Assembly (NCBI GenBank): GCA_019916065.1
Contig: CM034241.1
Span: 25,166,340-25,230,339, forward strand
DNA length: 64,000 nt
DNA from: Vitellaria paradoxa
Lineage: Eukaryota > Streptophyta > Magnoliopsida > Ericales > Sapotaceae
Direction of reading: 5' to 3'
Shown: positions 24,861 to 36,318 of the stretch, piece by piece
Numbering within the stretch: the stretch's first letter is position 1
Layout: every line of letters starts with the position of its first letter
Program-made: the position numbers and the translations under genes
The notes under the pieces: generated by a model
Seen by the model: only the letters and a program-made list of their open reading frames with translations
What the model was told of the DNA's origin: nothing
Databases searched by the model: none

Positions 24861-25319
24861 TGATTTTCATCTGACCAGCATATTTTGTGTTTTCGTAATT
24901 TTTTTTTTGTATTTTGTAAATTAATTAATTATTTTTTTTGTTTTGTGTACATTTGTATAAAACAAAATTTGTAACTAAATTTCCTATTGTTTTTGTATAT
25001 ATAAAAGAATATTTTTGTTCTATTTTATTCGAAAAAATTTTTATTACGTGGGCACGTAATATAGGTACAATTTAAATTATAACAAAAAATTAATTTTGAA
25101 ATAAATATTTAAAAATATATAATATAAATAATAAATCAATTTAAATAAATTGAAAAAAGTAATTAAAATAACAAAAAAATAATAAATTTTTTTTTAGAAA
25201 ATAAAAAAACTTATTGCGACTGTCATTTGTGGTTGATAATGAAAATATTATTAAATAACAAAAATAAAAATAATAATTAATACAAATTTAAAAATTAATT
25301 ATCTTTTGTGACCTTTATT

Positions 25320-25730
25320 GGCAATTGCTATTGTTAACAACAGTTGCTAATATCTTCCCGCCACCTAGTGGGTACTAGCGCCATTTCACGGGAAGTTGAC
25401 CGCTAATAACAATATAACCGGTCGCTAATTGTGCTGGAGTAAATTCTCTAGCAGTTGCCACTGTCGTCGCTAATACTATAGCAACTGCATAATAGTTTTT
25501 AGTGACGATGCATTTGTGACCCACATCTGGTGGTCACTAGGTGGTCGCTAATAAGTTTTAGCCACCGCTAGCCCCCTTTTGGCGTTCGTTAAAACCCACT
25601 AATACTATAGCGGCTGCATAATAGTTTTTAGCAACGATTCATTTGTGATCCACATCTGGTGGTCGCTAATAAGTTTTAGCCACCACTAGCCCCCTTTTGG
25701 CGGTCGCTAAAACCCTTATTTCTAGCAGCG
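25320..25730 (+). repeat. CACTA2 right subterminal repeats with a ~129-bp tandem duplication
   Basis: A unit starting TAATACTATAGC at 25471 is repeated from 25600 (TAATACTATAGCGGCTGC). The second copy lacks about 12 bases around the GGTGGTCAC word. Words GGTGGTCGCTAATAAG and CCCCCTTTTGGCG recur in both copies. The array ends at the CACTA tip. Confidence 0.75.
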
Positions 25731-25792
25731 TATGTATAAGATGAGATTGTCTGGCGTGAGGCTAAGAAATTAGATTAAGGTGCACCACTGTA

Positions 25793-26460
25793 TTAGTCAG
25801 AGCAATTATTGCATATGGTGCTTAGAAAAAAATCAAGGCGTCTGCTAGGACTTGGGAAGGGCCCAAAACAATCTTCCTCAATAAGATGTATTACGTCTTC
25901 TAAAATGGTGTTACGAGGAGCTTGGAAGGCTAAAGGCACAAATGGCATGTGTCTATACGCAAAAGTGCCAAAGGGGCATATGAAGATGGTATTCTCTTGA
26001 TCTTCTAGTGCTATCTCCACTTGATTGTACCCAGAATACCCATCTAGAAAACAATAGAAAGATCTACCCGCTACTCTCTCAAGCACTTGGTCTAGGAAGG
26101 GAAGTGGAAAATGGTCTTTCCGGGCCATTGCATTCAAACGCCTATAATCAATGCACATACGCCACCCAGTTTGGGTGCGTTGTGGCACTAACTCTCATTT
26201 CTCATTTTCAACTACAGTGACACCGGACTTCTTTGGAACTACTTGAGTGGGACTCACCCACTTTCGAGTCAGAGATGGGGTAAATGATACCCGCATCAAG
26301 CAACTTAAGCACCTCTCCTTTCACAACCTCTTTCATATTGGGGTTTAGCCTTTATTGCATTTGCCTCACTGGTTTGGCATCATCTTCAAGGTATATATGA
26401 TGAGAACATACTAATGAGCTAATACCTCGAAGATCTTCTATAGTCCACCCTAAAGCCTAA
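25793..26460 (-). pseudogene. Gypsy reverse transcriptase, N-terminal part
   Basis: Upstream pieces read LLDAGIIYPISDSK and VVKGEVLKLL, the usual lead-in. They are followed by TQTGWRMCIDYRRLNAMARK, DHFPLPFLDQVLERVAG, FYCFLDGYSGYNQVEIA (the first catalytic Asp in FLDGYSGYNQ) and CPFGTFAYRHMPF. After MPF the sequence leaves the family pattern, and the YVDD-type box with the second and third catalytic Asp residues is not found. A frameshift separates the lead-in from the main frame. Confidence 0.85.
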
Positions 26461-26815
26461 CGATGGGCTTTCAACACTCCCAGCAACCTCTCTTCTTGTG
26501 CTCTTTCTAAACTTGCAGACACTACTACTGGAAATGTCTCTCCCTTTCCCAGAAATGCATACTTGAGTTCACTTGGTAAGGGCTTCCTAGAAGGACATGG
26601 AGGACATTCAATTGAGGGTTTAGGTTTTATCACAGATGGCTCTATAGGTTCAAACATTAGTACCTAACCACTAACTGCCATAATCTCATCCCCAGCACCT
26701 ATAAACTCTCCACTATCCCTAAAATTTTTCCCATCTAACATTTCACATCTCTCACTCCTTGCTAAGGCACGCTCTAAGGGGTCCTTAAAGTAAGTTTGCT
26801 CAAAATACTCTTCGC

Positions 26816-27290
26816 TCAAATATGGATCACGTCTACCTCCCTAATATCCTCACATTCTCCTATTTGCTTCCCTACCTTAAAAATATTCATTTCCATGGTC
26901 ATATTTCCAAAAGAAAGTTTCATGACCCCACTCCTACAATTGATCACAACATTGGATGTAGCAAGGAAGGCTCTACCAAGGATGACCGAAATAGATTGGG
27001 TAGGGTTAAGAACTGGTTGGGTATCCAATACGATAAAATCCACTGGGAAGTAGAACTTGTCTACTTGAACCAATACGTCCTCCACCACACCCCTGGGCAT
27101 CTTGACCGAACGGTCAGCTAATTGTAATGTCACTCTGGTGGGTTTCAGCTCACCAAGGCCTAGTTGCTAGTAAATAGTATAAGGCAAAATGTTGACACTC
27201 GCACCTAGGTCAAGTAAAGCTCTATCAACAATGTGGTTCCCTATGATGCATGAAATAGTTAGACACCTAGGGTCCTTATATTTAGGAGGT
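26816..27290 (-). pseudogene. Gypsy aspartic protease domain
   Basis: The active-site region reads RALLDLGASVNILPYTIY, where DLGAS is the plant-gypsy form of the catalytic D-T/S-G motif. It is followed, after an in-frame stop at 27167-27169, by LQLADRSVKMPRGVVEDV, DFIVLDTQPV and ISVILGRAFLAT, the ILGR-F motif typical of the domain's C-terminal part. The stop splits the domain. Confidence 0.85.
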
Positions 27291-27399
27291 GTGTCACGTT
27301 GGAGTATGGCACTCACTTGTTTTGTCAAGAAAGCTTTTTCCTTGACATTTATCTTCCTCTTCACAGTGCACATATCCTTGAGAAATCGAGCATAGGAAG

Positions 27400-29302
27400 G
27401 ATTTTGCTTAATGGCTTCAAGTAATGGAATGTTAATTCTCACTTGTTTGAAAGTATCGTAAATTTTAGAATTCAACATCTCATTCTTGCCTTTTGCTAGT
27501 CTCTGGGGAAAAGGTGGTCTGGGCATATACTCAACAGGGTGGCCAATTGGCCTAACCACAGGTCCCTCGCTAGGTTCCTCCTTACTCTCTTTTTCAGTTT
27601 TCCCATTCTCTCTCTCATTCTCTACTTTTCCTTTCCCTTTTTCTTTTTCCTCTCCATCACTCACTTTTTCAACCCTCTCACTAGCTTTTGGTTCTATCTT
27701 CTCACTCGTGGCATTGACTCTAGGATCAGTGGGTTTTTGAATAATTTTACCATTCTGTAGGGTGGTAACAGCTTGAACATGCTCATGTGGGGTGGTACCC
27801 GAGGTTGAGGACTCAGTCATGTTTGCTTGGCCTTTAGGGTTAGGAAATGGTTGTGCAGGAAGTTTGCTACTTTGAGTGGTACTCATGGCCTGGGTTAACT
27901 TAGAAACTTGGCCCTTGATATCATCTATGGACCTAGCCAAGTTATCATTGATCATCGTTTGATATTGCATAAATTGTTGAACAGATTCCTCAAAGGATCT
28001 CTTTTGGGTAGGTTGATATGCAACAGGATTGGGTTGTTGATATTGGGGTGGTAGTAAAAAGGAAGGTTGGAATGATTGGCTTTGGTTATCATTTTTCCAC
28101 CCAAAACCTGGAGGATTTTTCCATCCCTGAGAGTAAGCGTTGAGATGTTGATTTCCCCTTGAAAACTTAACATTCCCACCTTGTGGGTAGGAAGTGTTAC
28201 CCTGACCTCTATTTTGGAATGGTCGGTTCTAAGTGTTATTCACATATGCATTACCGTAAGCTACTTCCTTAAGTAAAGGAAGCTCTGGACATGAATTAGG
28301 ATCATATCCTACTTGGTCGCATGCCCAACACACCACTTTTGTTTCCACTAACTTCTCTTTGTTCTTAAGTTCAAGGGAATCTAACTTATGTTGTAATGCA
28401 GATATCCTAGCACTTAAATCGTCCCTCTCACTTAAAATCAACTGACCACTAGATGTGGGATTCCTATGCTCTAAAGAAGAAGGTGGTCCTATTTCCCAAT
28501 CATTAGAATCCTCGACCACCATATCAAAGAATTCCATAGCCTCTTCCACAATCTTATCGAACAGGGTACCATTGCACATCGTAGAAAGTAATTGCTTAAG
28601 ACTAGGAGTTAAGGATTCATGGAAGATGCTCACTAACCTCCATAATTCATAACCATGGTGAGGACAAGCCATCAAGAGGTCCTTAAACCTTTCCCAGGCT
28701 CGACAGAAATTCTCATGAGGTTTGCAAGAGAAAGTGGTAATCTGTCGCCTATAGTACTGAGTTTTCTAAGTTGGGAAATATTTCTTAAGAAACTCAGTTT
28801 GCATTTCACGCCACGTTCCAATAGAACGTGGACGAAGGGAATTAAGCGAAAACTTGGCTTTGTCCTTCAAGGAAAATGCGAAGAGTTAAAGACGCACTAC
28901 GTCCTCATTGACATTATGATCTATACATGTGTGTCTCACTTCCTCAAACTCCCTGAGATGGTTGTAGGGATTTTTAGAGTCAAGGCCATGGAAAGTAGGA
29001 AGAAGTTGGATAATTCCTGGCCTAAGGTTGAAGTTCCCCCTATTTAAGGGCAAGACTATACATGATGGGGTGGTTTGTCTAACAGGTTTAAGATGATCTT
29101 TTATAGGAATATAACCTGAAATTTCTTGGGGCTCATTATCCCCATGCACACTTCCTTCCCCTCTTACTTTAACCATTGAGTGAAAGGAAGATGTGGTAAG
29201 TGAAACTGTGGAGAGTGAGGTTGGTGAAAAAGGTTCAGGAAGGTATGAAGGATCTCCTAGTTCAGATTCAGCTAAGACTACCTTACCCGATCTTAACAGC
29301 AT
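27400..29302 (-). pseudogene. Gypsy gag (capsid and nucleocapsid)
   Basis: The N-terminal frame (28886-29302) starts MLLRSGKVVLAESE and contains LPTFHGLDSKNPYNHLREFE, the plant gypsy capsid motif. The next segment (about 28680-28890) reads AWERFKDLLMACPHHGYELW after a frameshift and a stop. A knuckle-like CWACDQVGYDPNSCP lies at about 28300-28350. The C-terminal part (27400-27970) is Glu/Lys-rich low-complexity linker leading into the protease. Gag forms the virus-like particle in the cytoplasm; here it is not intact. Confidence 0.8.
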
Positions 29303-29421
29303 GCACGTAACAAGTCTCTAAAAAAATTTTAAGTTCAAAATTTTTAAATGTTTTTTAAAGAAAAAAAAAAAAACTTAAAGAAAGCTAAAAATTAAAGATA
29401 CCTTAAAAACTAAATCTTGGC

Positions 29422-29439
29422 TCCCCAGCAACGGCGCCA
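29422..29439 (-). other. Primer binding site of the gypsy element
   Basis: On the minus strand TGGCGCCGTTGCTGGGGA follows the LTR after a 6-base spacer. This is the well-known primer site form in plant Athila/Tat-group elements, complementary to the 3' end of an Asp-type tRNA. Confidence 0.85.
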
Positions 29440-29445
29440 AAAACT

Positions 29446-30994
29446 TGACCGACCTGAAAAAGTGTTTCGGGTTCTACCTCTCAAGTGCAAGAGGGTAGTC
29501 GTAGTTTTAAAACTCGATGAGTCCGAGGTCGAATTCACAGGGAGCCTAATGTTATTTAGTATCTAGGATGTGAAAGAAATTCTAAAACTAAAGGGAATCA
29601 AGTTTGGAAATTTATGTTTACTAAGTTCTAGGGTTCAGTAAAATTAAAGACAAGTTCAATTTCAACTAATTAAAATTAAAATAAACAGGACATTCAGAAT
29701 CTTAAAAGGAATTAAGCTAGATGGCGAAAAATTAAAATAAAATCAACAAAACAATTTCAACTTCAAATTAATCAATTATAACTAAGACTAAGTTGGATTG
29801 CAATTCAATAAGAATAAAGATCTTGATTCAACGTCAAGTCCGGGTAGTTCACTACTTTGCCTCGGGGTGTGTTTGTTTGAAAAATAAGGTTTAATTTGAA
29901 AGTTATTTAAAACATTGTAATCAAAGGTCAGTACCAGTGATCTCAAGCGGATATGATTAAAGACCTTTGTTTCCTAGGGTTTTCAATTAAACACCAAAAA
30001 ATTAATAAAAATCTGATTTTTAAATCTATTCGAAATATTTAACAATTAGTTACAAAAATCCATACCAGTGATCTCAAATGGATATGGTTAAGGGTTTTCG
30101 TATTTAGTGTTTTCGAAATAGAAAAAAAAAACAAGATTTGTGAAAGGTAGAACCCTTCGCCAAAGGTTTCGCAACCTACGCGAAGGGACTATGAACACCC
30201 CAAGGCTTTTCGTGAACTACCTTTTCTTGATTCGTTGAATCAAGATTAAGGTTTTACACTACAACTAGTTTAAACATCACAAAAGCAATCAAAGAATACT
30301 TAATCATGCGATTCAATAATTGAAATAAACAGAGCATTGTATTAAAGAATGAAACGAAAATAACTTACAACTGAAATCGTTCGAAAAGAAAAACACTCAA
30401 CAACGTAGCAATGAAGAAGAAAAGTGCTCCAAAAACTTCCATTAATGATCTTCAAGTATGTAAAATACTCTCTAAAATTAATATAAAACTACTCTAATCT
30501 CTCTAAGTATCTCAGAAAAAATGTAAAAGAGTTCTCTCTGGCAGCCATGCATTGGGTTCTTTATATAGATGCAAGAAAACCCTAACTAGCGTGCTTCACA
30601 ACATAATTTTTGGATACACGGTGGTCCCGACTGTCTGGTCTGGGGGTCGGGACCACAGAATGCTTTCTTCTCAATTTATGTACACTGTGGTCCCGATCGT
30701 TTGATGTGGTGGTCGGGACCCCCAAATGTCTCTTGATTTGCTTTTCTTCCTCTTTTAGGTTGGGTCTTTGGGCTAGTCTTGGCCATCCAAGGCGAGGTTT
30801 GAACCATGACTTTTTCTTCATTTTCTCGGCCATTTCCATAGCTATAAACTTCGATCTCCTTGCCCTTTTCCCTGCAATTAGAAAAATAAAAGTATAAGCA
30901 ATAAAATAACACTAAAACTTTAACTTTACTTATTCAAATGCATTAATACGTGTTGAATTAGGGAGTTTGTAATTACACTTTTCAAGTGTAATCA
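29446..30994 (-). repeat. 5' LTR of the gypsy element
   Basis: In plus coordinates the LTR runs from TGACCGACCTGAAAAAG to GTGTAATCA, 1549 bp. It is similar in layout to the solo LTR at 34186-35798 (same CTCAAGTGCAAGAGG start and AATCA end). Near 30615-30725 it carries two GGTCCCGA...TCGGGACC inverted pairs in an otherwise AT-rich LTR. The element sits against Helitron coding sequence on its right side. Confidence 0.8.
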
Positions 30995-31019
30995 GCCACT
31001 TTAAAATTCGTTACTCTTT

Positions 31020-32086
31020 CCATATAGAACAGATGGATGGAGAAGGTCTATTAACTATGCTCCTGGTATAAGTAGAAATCGAGAAAGGATTTCAATGAGA
31101 GAGTTTTATGCATTTCGACCATAATTTTGATGCGAAGAAGGACAAAATTTACTTCAAGGCGGACATTTGTTCCAACAATTTGTTGTTGATTGCTATGCAG
31201 CTATTGAGCAAGATTGTCTGAATTTTGTTAGATTCAATCAAAATATGTTACGCACTAATTTATATAGAGGTTTGGAGGATGCTATAAATGCTGGTGATGT
31301 TGAGGCATCTGTAGTTGGTAGAAGGTATATACTTCCATCATCTTTTACTAGAGGCCCTCGAAATATGATTTAACATTATCAGGATGCAATAGCAATTTGT
31401 CAATCTATGAGATTTTTGGACCTTTTTGTTACATTTACCTATAATCCGAATTGGTTAGAGATTCAACAGTAGGTTAGAAGAATTTTTGGGCGACATGTCG
31501 AGGATAGACCAGACATAGTGGCAAGACTATTTTAAATAAAGATGAAACAAATGATGATGGATTTGAAAAAGCATAATTTCTTTGGTAAAACAATTGCAGG
31601 TATTAATTGTCTTTAATGTTTATTGAATTTTTAAGATTATTAAATATAAAACTAAAACAAATATTTTATTTTTTATCCAGATATCTCTGTCATTGAGTTT
31701 CAAAAGTGAAGATTGTCACATTCTCACATTATTCTTGCTTTGGGGAATGATGACAAACTAAAATTACCAGAGGAAATTGATGACATAATTTGTGTAGAGA
31801 TTCTTGATAAGAACAAAGATCCGTTGGCATTTGAAATAGTAATGAGTTGCATGATACATGGGCCACGTGGTGATGCTAACCCTAATGCTCCATGTATAGT
31901 CAATGGGAAATGCTCGAAACATTACCCAAAAAAATTTTGCAATGAAACCATTATTGATGAAAATGGTTTTGTGATCTACAGGCGAAAGGATACAAAGAAG
32001 AAATACATGATTAATAAGATAGAGGTTAACAACCGTTAGGTTATTCCTTACAATCGTAATCTTATTGTAAGGTATAATGCCCACAT
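31020..32086 (+). pseudogene. Helitron Rep/helicase protein, N-terminal part
   Basis: Pieces in order are RERISMREFYAF, LFQQFVVDCYAAIEQDCLNF, YRGLEDAINAGD, GRRYILPSSFTRGPRNMI, a stop, then HYQDAIAICQSMRFLDLFVT (the Helitron helicase-like N domain). An intron is apparent from ATTGCAG|GTATTAATTG to TATCCAG near 31599-31680. The next exon gives SHSHIILAL (His motif region), MSCMIHGPRGDANPNAPC, NGKCSKHYPKKFCNETIIDE and VIPYNRNLIVRYNAH. The stops after MI, QK and NNR correspond to family Gln, Arg and Trp positions. The frame runs straight into the LTR-A insertion at NAHI. Confidence 0.85.
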
Positions 32087-32789
32087 TGTCACACCTTGGA
32101 TTTCGTGACCCGAGAAGTGAATGAATTACATATATATCATGCTTAGAATATCCATTCCCAGATCAGAGCATTGCAACCCCCTCCTCCTAGAGCAACATCC
32201 ACATAAGGCAACTATAAAACATAATACAAATGAAGCCTTGGCTATGGCCAGGCTATACAGCTCCAACAACCCCAAAATCTTAATAAGTAAGGATAGGCCT
32301 TATGGCCTTTACAACCCAATCAAATAATCTTCGCTTTTAAATTTAATATTACAGACCCAAATGTAAATTTTAAAAGTTAAGCAAATGAAAATGAAACATC
32401 CGCAACAACATATGTGCTTCTAATTCCACCAAATGCCCACCTAATTGTTAGGATCTGGTCCTACAACAGAATCTGTAGAGACGTGAGCACTCATCCATTT
32501 GTGCTCACGGAAGCATAAGAGAAGCATATATAATATGTAAAATCATAATATAAAACTAATTATTATAAATTCAACTGATCTCATTAAAATCAAGCCACCG
32601 TAAAACTCAAATTCTTTTATATATCAACACATTGCAATATTATCAATTAATCCTTATATAAATATGTGCCATGCTTTGTCAAGTCAAATCCCTTTTCCTA
32701 CTCAATTATTCCACACAACACAATCATCCTGATCCGTATCTCATTTTCATATTAGTTACGGGGTGTACACAACTAACGTCGTCGTTATC

Positions 32790-33035
32790 GGCCATGATTA
32801 ACCTTACTTACATGTCGTTGTTATAGGCTATTATAGCCAGGCCACGATTAACCTTATTTACACGTTGTCGTTAAAGGCTATAAGAGCTAGGCCACAATTA
32901 GCCTTATTTACACGTAGTTGTATAGGCTATAAGAGCCAGGCCATGATTAGCCTTATTTACACGTCGTTGTTAAAAGCTATAAGAGCCAGGCCATGATTAG
33001 CCTTATTTACCCGTCGTGTTGTAGGCTACTAACTT
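32790..33035. repeat. ~50-bp minisatellite inside LTR-A, about 5 copies
   Basis: Units beginning GGCCATGATTA or variants start near 32790, 32840, 32890, 32939 and 32989. Each contains TTATTTACACGT and GGCTATAAGAGCCA-like words. The equivalent part of the copy at 21076-23639 (near 22800) has about one unit, and the copy at 53900-56166 has shorter units. Confidence 0.85.
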
Positions 33036-34185
33036 ACTGGCATGAAAACCAATCCCTAAGGTAGTCTCAGTATCCTCCCTATTTTCATTTACTCACCAAC
33101 CACGTGTCTCATTACCCTTCACATTTCCTTTTTTTATATCAATTTCATCTTCATGATTGTTTCTACATCACCATATCATTCAACTATCGTCTCACTCAAA
33201 CGTGTAATCAACAATATCATTACAATAACCAATATATAATTCCAAGTTCAATAAAGGCTTATAATAATTATATTATTCTCTTATCATAACCAATTCTCAT
33301 TTCCATGAACATTTCATTCTAGCATCTCTTCTTCCATTTAACATAATTGTTGCTTATTCAATACAAATATCCCTTTATTGTATCATTTTCTCTTTCCCTT
33401 ATCATATTTCTTACACCTTTGTAGCTCAACGTAATATACAATTGATGAGTTCATCATAATCTATCATGGAACATATAAATTAAATTTTGAGGTAAAATAT
33501 TAAACCAACATGTCTTAAAACCAATTTCTCCATTCAAAGGTTGATTTTCATACTTTAATCCATACACTTTTCACCTATTCAATCATTCAAGGTTGACCAT
33601 CTTATGTTCTAAAGTCTAAGTATTGAACCATACAAGTTTTTACACTAAAGAGCAAAACTGGAGTTCTGGACAGGGGATCATGGGTGCCCCTCAAGGGTCA
33701 TAGGCGCCCCTTTGTTGTCCAAAATGTTACTCTGTTCCGGTTCAAGCTCTAGCTCATGTTTTTAGGTTCCAAACTTTACCAAATCCAATATTTAACCTAA
33801 TACCTCCTTTTCTTGAGTTGTTTAGGACCTAGAAGACTCTAAGAAGTCCATCAAAACAAGTTTAATTCATTCATTTCTTCAATACAAAAATCTTGATTCT
33901 ACCTATACTTATATATATACACATCCATCAATCCATGCAAATTCCATCTCCATGGTTTCCAAATCTTAATTAAATTTCATGGAAATATTTACTAGCTCAA
34001 AAACATCCCATATATACTAAAATAAGACTAGAAATCCTAACCTTAAACTTGAACAAAGTGGATTAAGTGAAGTGATGAATTCTCGGTTTTGGCTCCCAAC
34101 TTTGGCTTGATTGATCTCTTCACCCTTTGATCCAAACAACAAGCAAAATACATGAAAATGTGCCTTAAGAACTCAATTTCAATCC

Positions 34186-35798
34186 TGACCGATCTCAAAA
34201 TTGTCTCGGGTTCTCTCAAGTGCAAGAGGTCGGTTGTGTCTATTCTAGGTGAGTCCTAGGTCATCTCCACAGGGAACAAGGGGGTGCCTAAGTGTTGAAC
34301 AAAACTTGATTTTGAAAACAATCGCAAAAGTTTTAAAAAGAAAAGATGAAAATCTTTTTGGAGTTTTCAAATAAGTAATTGAAAATTTGATTGGGAAATA
34401 GCTAGGAAAAACAATTCAAAAATTTAAAAGAAATACACTTAAACTAAAAAAGGTCACACTAAAGAAGTAATCAATTCAAACACTTAACCAAATACGTAAA
34501 TTAATTAAATACTCAGATTAATGAAAATACTTGGTTTTATCCTAGTCCGGTAATGTCCTTGAAGGCTGAATTTGGATATGTAAGTACTCAACCTAATTCT
34601 TACACATGTAATATTAGGTTGGTAGATTTGGCGTTAAAAACCCTTTTCATAAAGAATTCACAATTCTAGGTTTTTTCAGGTTCGAAATCACCGGAACAGG
34701 GAATTGACTTCGATTCACACGAGCATAATCAAAGTTCAACTGTATCACAGGCAATTCGATTTCGAAAATTAATCTAGAATTCCGTGCCTTACGTTTTTCA
34801 AACTATCCAAATTCCACTCCTCCAATTCAATTACACTCCTAAGTTAAAACCAAGAAAAAAAACCTAACCTAGCATAACGGAAGCGTAAGAAAAATTGATT
34901 CGAAAAGAAAAACATCTTCAATGTGCAACAGAACACAAAAACGAACTAAATCGAAAAGGTTTAAAACAGTTGTTAAAGAAAATCAATGCAAACTCTGCCT
35001 TCGAGCAACACAAAACGAACTTTAAGGACAAAACACAGAGAACATGAAATTCTTATTAAAGATGAACTAATAACTTAAAACTTACACGTAAATTGTATGC
35101 GAAAACAAAATTGTACTTGAATATTCCAAAGCGAAAAGCAACGAGCCGAATCCCTAGTGCAATTCGAAAGTAAGTTTTACATAAAATCCCTGGAACAGAA
35201 AGTCTGAACCTCTCCTAGGGTTTTCCGACCATGTCCTTATCAAAATTCTACCCTTTTATATTATTACAAAAGTCAGGGGTAAAATGGTAAAATTACACTC
35301 TAAATTTCCTGCTGGACTTGTGCTAGAAGAGTACCCATGGGCGCCCATGCTTGAGGTGTTTGATGAAGTCCTCAAAGAACAGGCCAAAATCAGCAGGCAT
35401 GACCCTCCTCTGTGGGCGCCCATCTGCTATAGGGTGGGGCGCCCAAGGTCAGACAGGGGCGCCCATAGGTCTAGGTGGGGCGCCCATGTTGGCTGCTCTC
35501 CAACTGTTCGATGAAAGGCCTTTGAGAACCTGCTCCTCTCCCAAAATTAGCTCTCTGTGGGCGCCCATCTGCTATAGGGTGGGGCGCCCATGCTTCTGGT
35601 GCATATTATCCCACTTTGTTTCCTTGCTCTTTTGACCTTTCTTTTCATCCTCCTTCACCAAGTGAAGCACCAAAACCTACAAAAGTCCAAAAGAACATAA
35701 ATTAGCTTCTTTCCTTAAAAGATAAGAGATTTATGTAAATAAAACACCTAAAACCATTCACATTATCATAGTAAGTGTGCATTTTATGTGCTCAATCA
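34186..35798 (-). mobile_element. Solo gypsy LTR with 5-bp target duplication AATCC
   Basis: In plus coordinates it runs from TGACCGATCTC to GCTCAATCA, 1613 bp, flanked by AATCC at 34181-34185 and 35799-35803. Its layout matches the LTR at 29446-30994. No internal region is attached, so it formed by LTR-LTR recombination. A GC-rich tract at 35330-35600 contains repeated GGGCGCCCA words, in contrast to the AT-rich rest. It is the youngest layer of this nest by position. Confidence 0.85.
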
Positions 35799-36318
35799 AA
35801 TCCCTTGAAATTAATTTACATTTGGTTAGGGTTTGAGCAACTTACTAACCTTTCAAAATTTTCCTGGGTTTCTACTTCCTTTCCCGGTTCCCCTCTAATA
35901 CCCCAAAAATCTCTCTCTTTCTCTCCTCAAATATACATACATATAAGCTTGGCTTAACCCCAAGCATTCTACAAGAGCCTAGTCACCTTTCCCATACCCT
36001 ACAAACCTAGAGTTTAGGTTGGGCTCTCGACTGACAAACCAGATAACACCATTCCGTTGATTGTCTGCACAAGTGGGGCGCCTCTCATGGACCATGGGTG
36101 CCTATCCTAGAGTGTTGGGCACCCCTCTCCTACCTTGGGCGCTCCTCTGTATGCCCCCGAGCCAAAATGTTGACTTTTGAGCTATTTTGCCCATTTCTTC
36201 CAAAATTTACACCCTTAAGTCATCTCTAATGACTAATATTACTTAATTAACATATTATCATGCCCAAAACATGTTAAAACCATCAAATTATATTAATATG
36301 AAAATTCAGGATATTACA

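Larger units (their letters stand above)
15935..25730 (+). mobile_element. CACTA2: near-complete CACTA transposon inserted in CACTA1
   Basis: The left terminus is CACTACTAGAAAAATAGG; the right terminus is CCTTATTTCTAGCAGCG, an inverted match with two changed bases at the tip. Both sides are flanked by the 3-bp duplication TAT (15932-15934 and 25731-25733). The subterminal regions carry many copies of GCGGTCGCTAAAA-, GCGACTGCT- and TAGCGAC-type words. Gene order is an internally deleted TNP2 (19350-20450) followed by a TNP1-like gene (20550-24860), as in autonomous CACTAs. An LTR-A copy (21076-23639) splits the second gene. Total length is 9796 bp, about 7.2 kb without the insertion. A CT-rich leader lies at 16165-16480 and AT-rich non-coding DNA from 16870 to 18800. 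Confidence 0.9.
25745..30994 (-). mobile_element. Truncated gypsy retrotransposon (Athila/Tat-like), 5' half
   Basis: Read on the minus strand: 5' LTR (29446-30994), primer binding site (29422-29439), gag, protease and the first part of reverse transcriptase, then abrupt loss near 25790. RNase H, integrase and the 3' LTR are absent. The primer site and the DLGASVN protease motif fit the non-chromoviral plant gypsy group. All coding parts contain stops or frameshifts. The exact 3' breakpoint next to the CACTA2 flank is uncertain. Confidence 0.85.
32087..36318 (-). mobile_element. LTR-A copy inserted in the Helitron gene, itself interrupted
   Basis: It starts TGTCACACC at 32087 and ends TTACA at 36318. 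Taking out the solo gypsy LTR and its 5-bp duplication leaves about 2.6 kb, the size of the 21076-23639 copy. The flanks are CACAT on the left and TATAT on the right, consistent with a 5-bp target duplication altered by two C-to-T changes. Joining the flanks with one copy keeps the Helitron frame across NAH-INIERC. It contains a 50-bp minisatellite and GGGTGCCC/GGGCGCCC-type words (33670-33720, 36070-36160). No internal retrotransposon genes, so it is a solo LTR. Confidence 0.75.

Noticed and set aside
27486..27760. Plus-strand Ser/Phe-rich frames opposite the gypsy gag linker
   Set aside because: They are complements of the Glu/Lys-rich gag linker on the minus strand.
32770..33035. CRISPR-like repeat array
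   Set aside because: The ~50-bp units are contiguous diverged tandem copies without distinct spacers, inside a plant LTR.
35284..35635. Plus-strand frames rich in Gly, Arg and Pro
   Set aside because: They come from the GC-rich palindromic island of a solo LTR, not from a gene.
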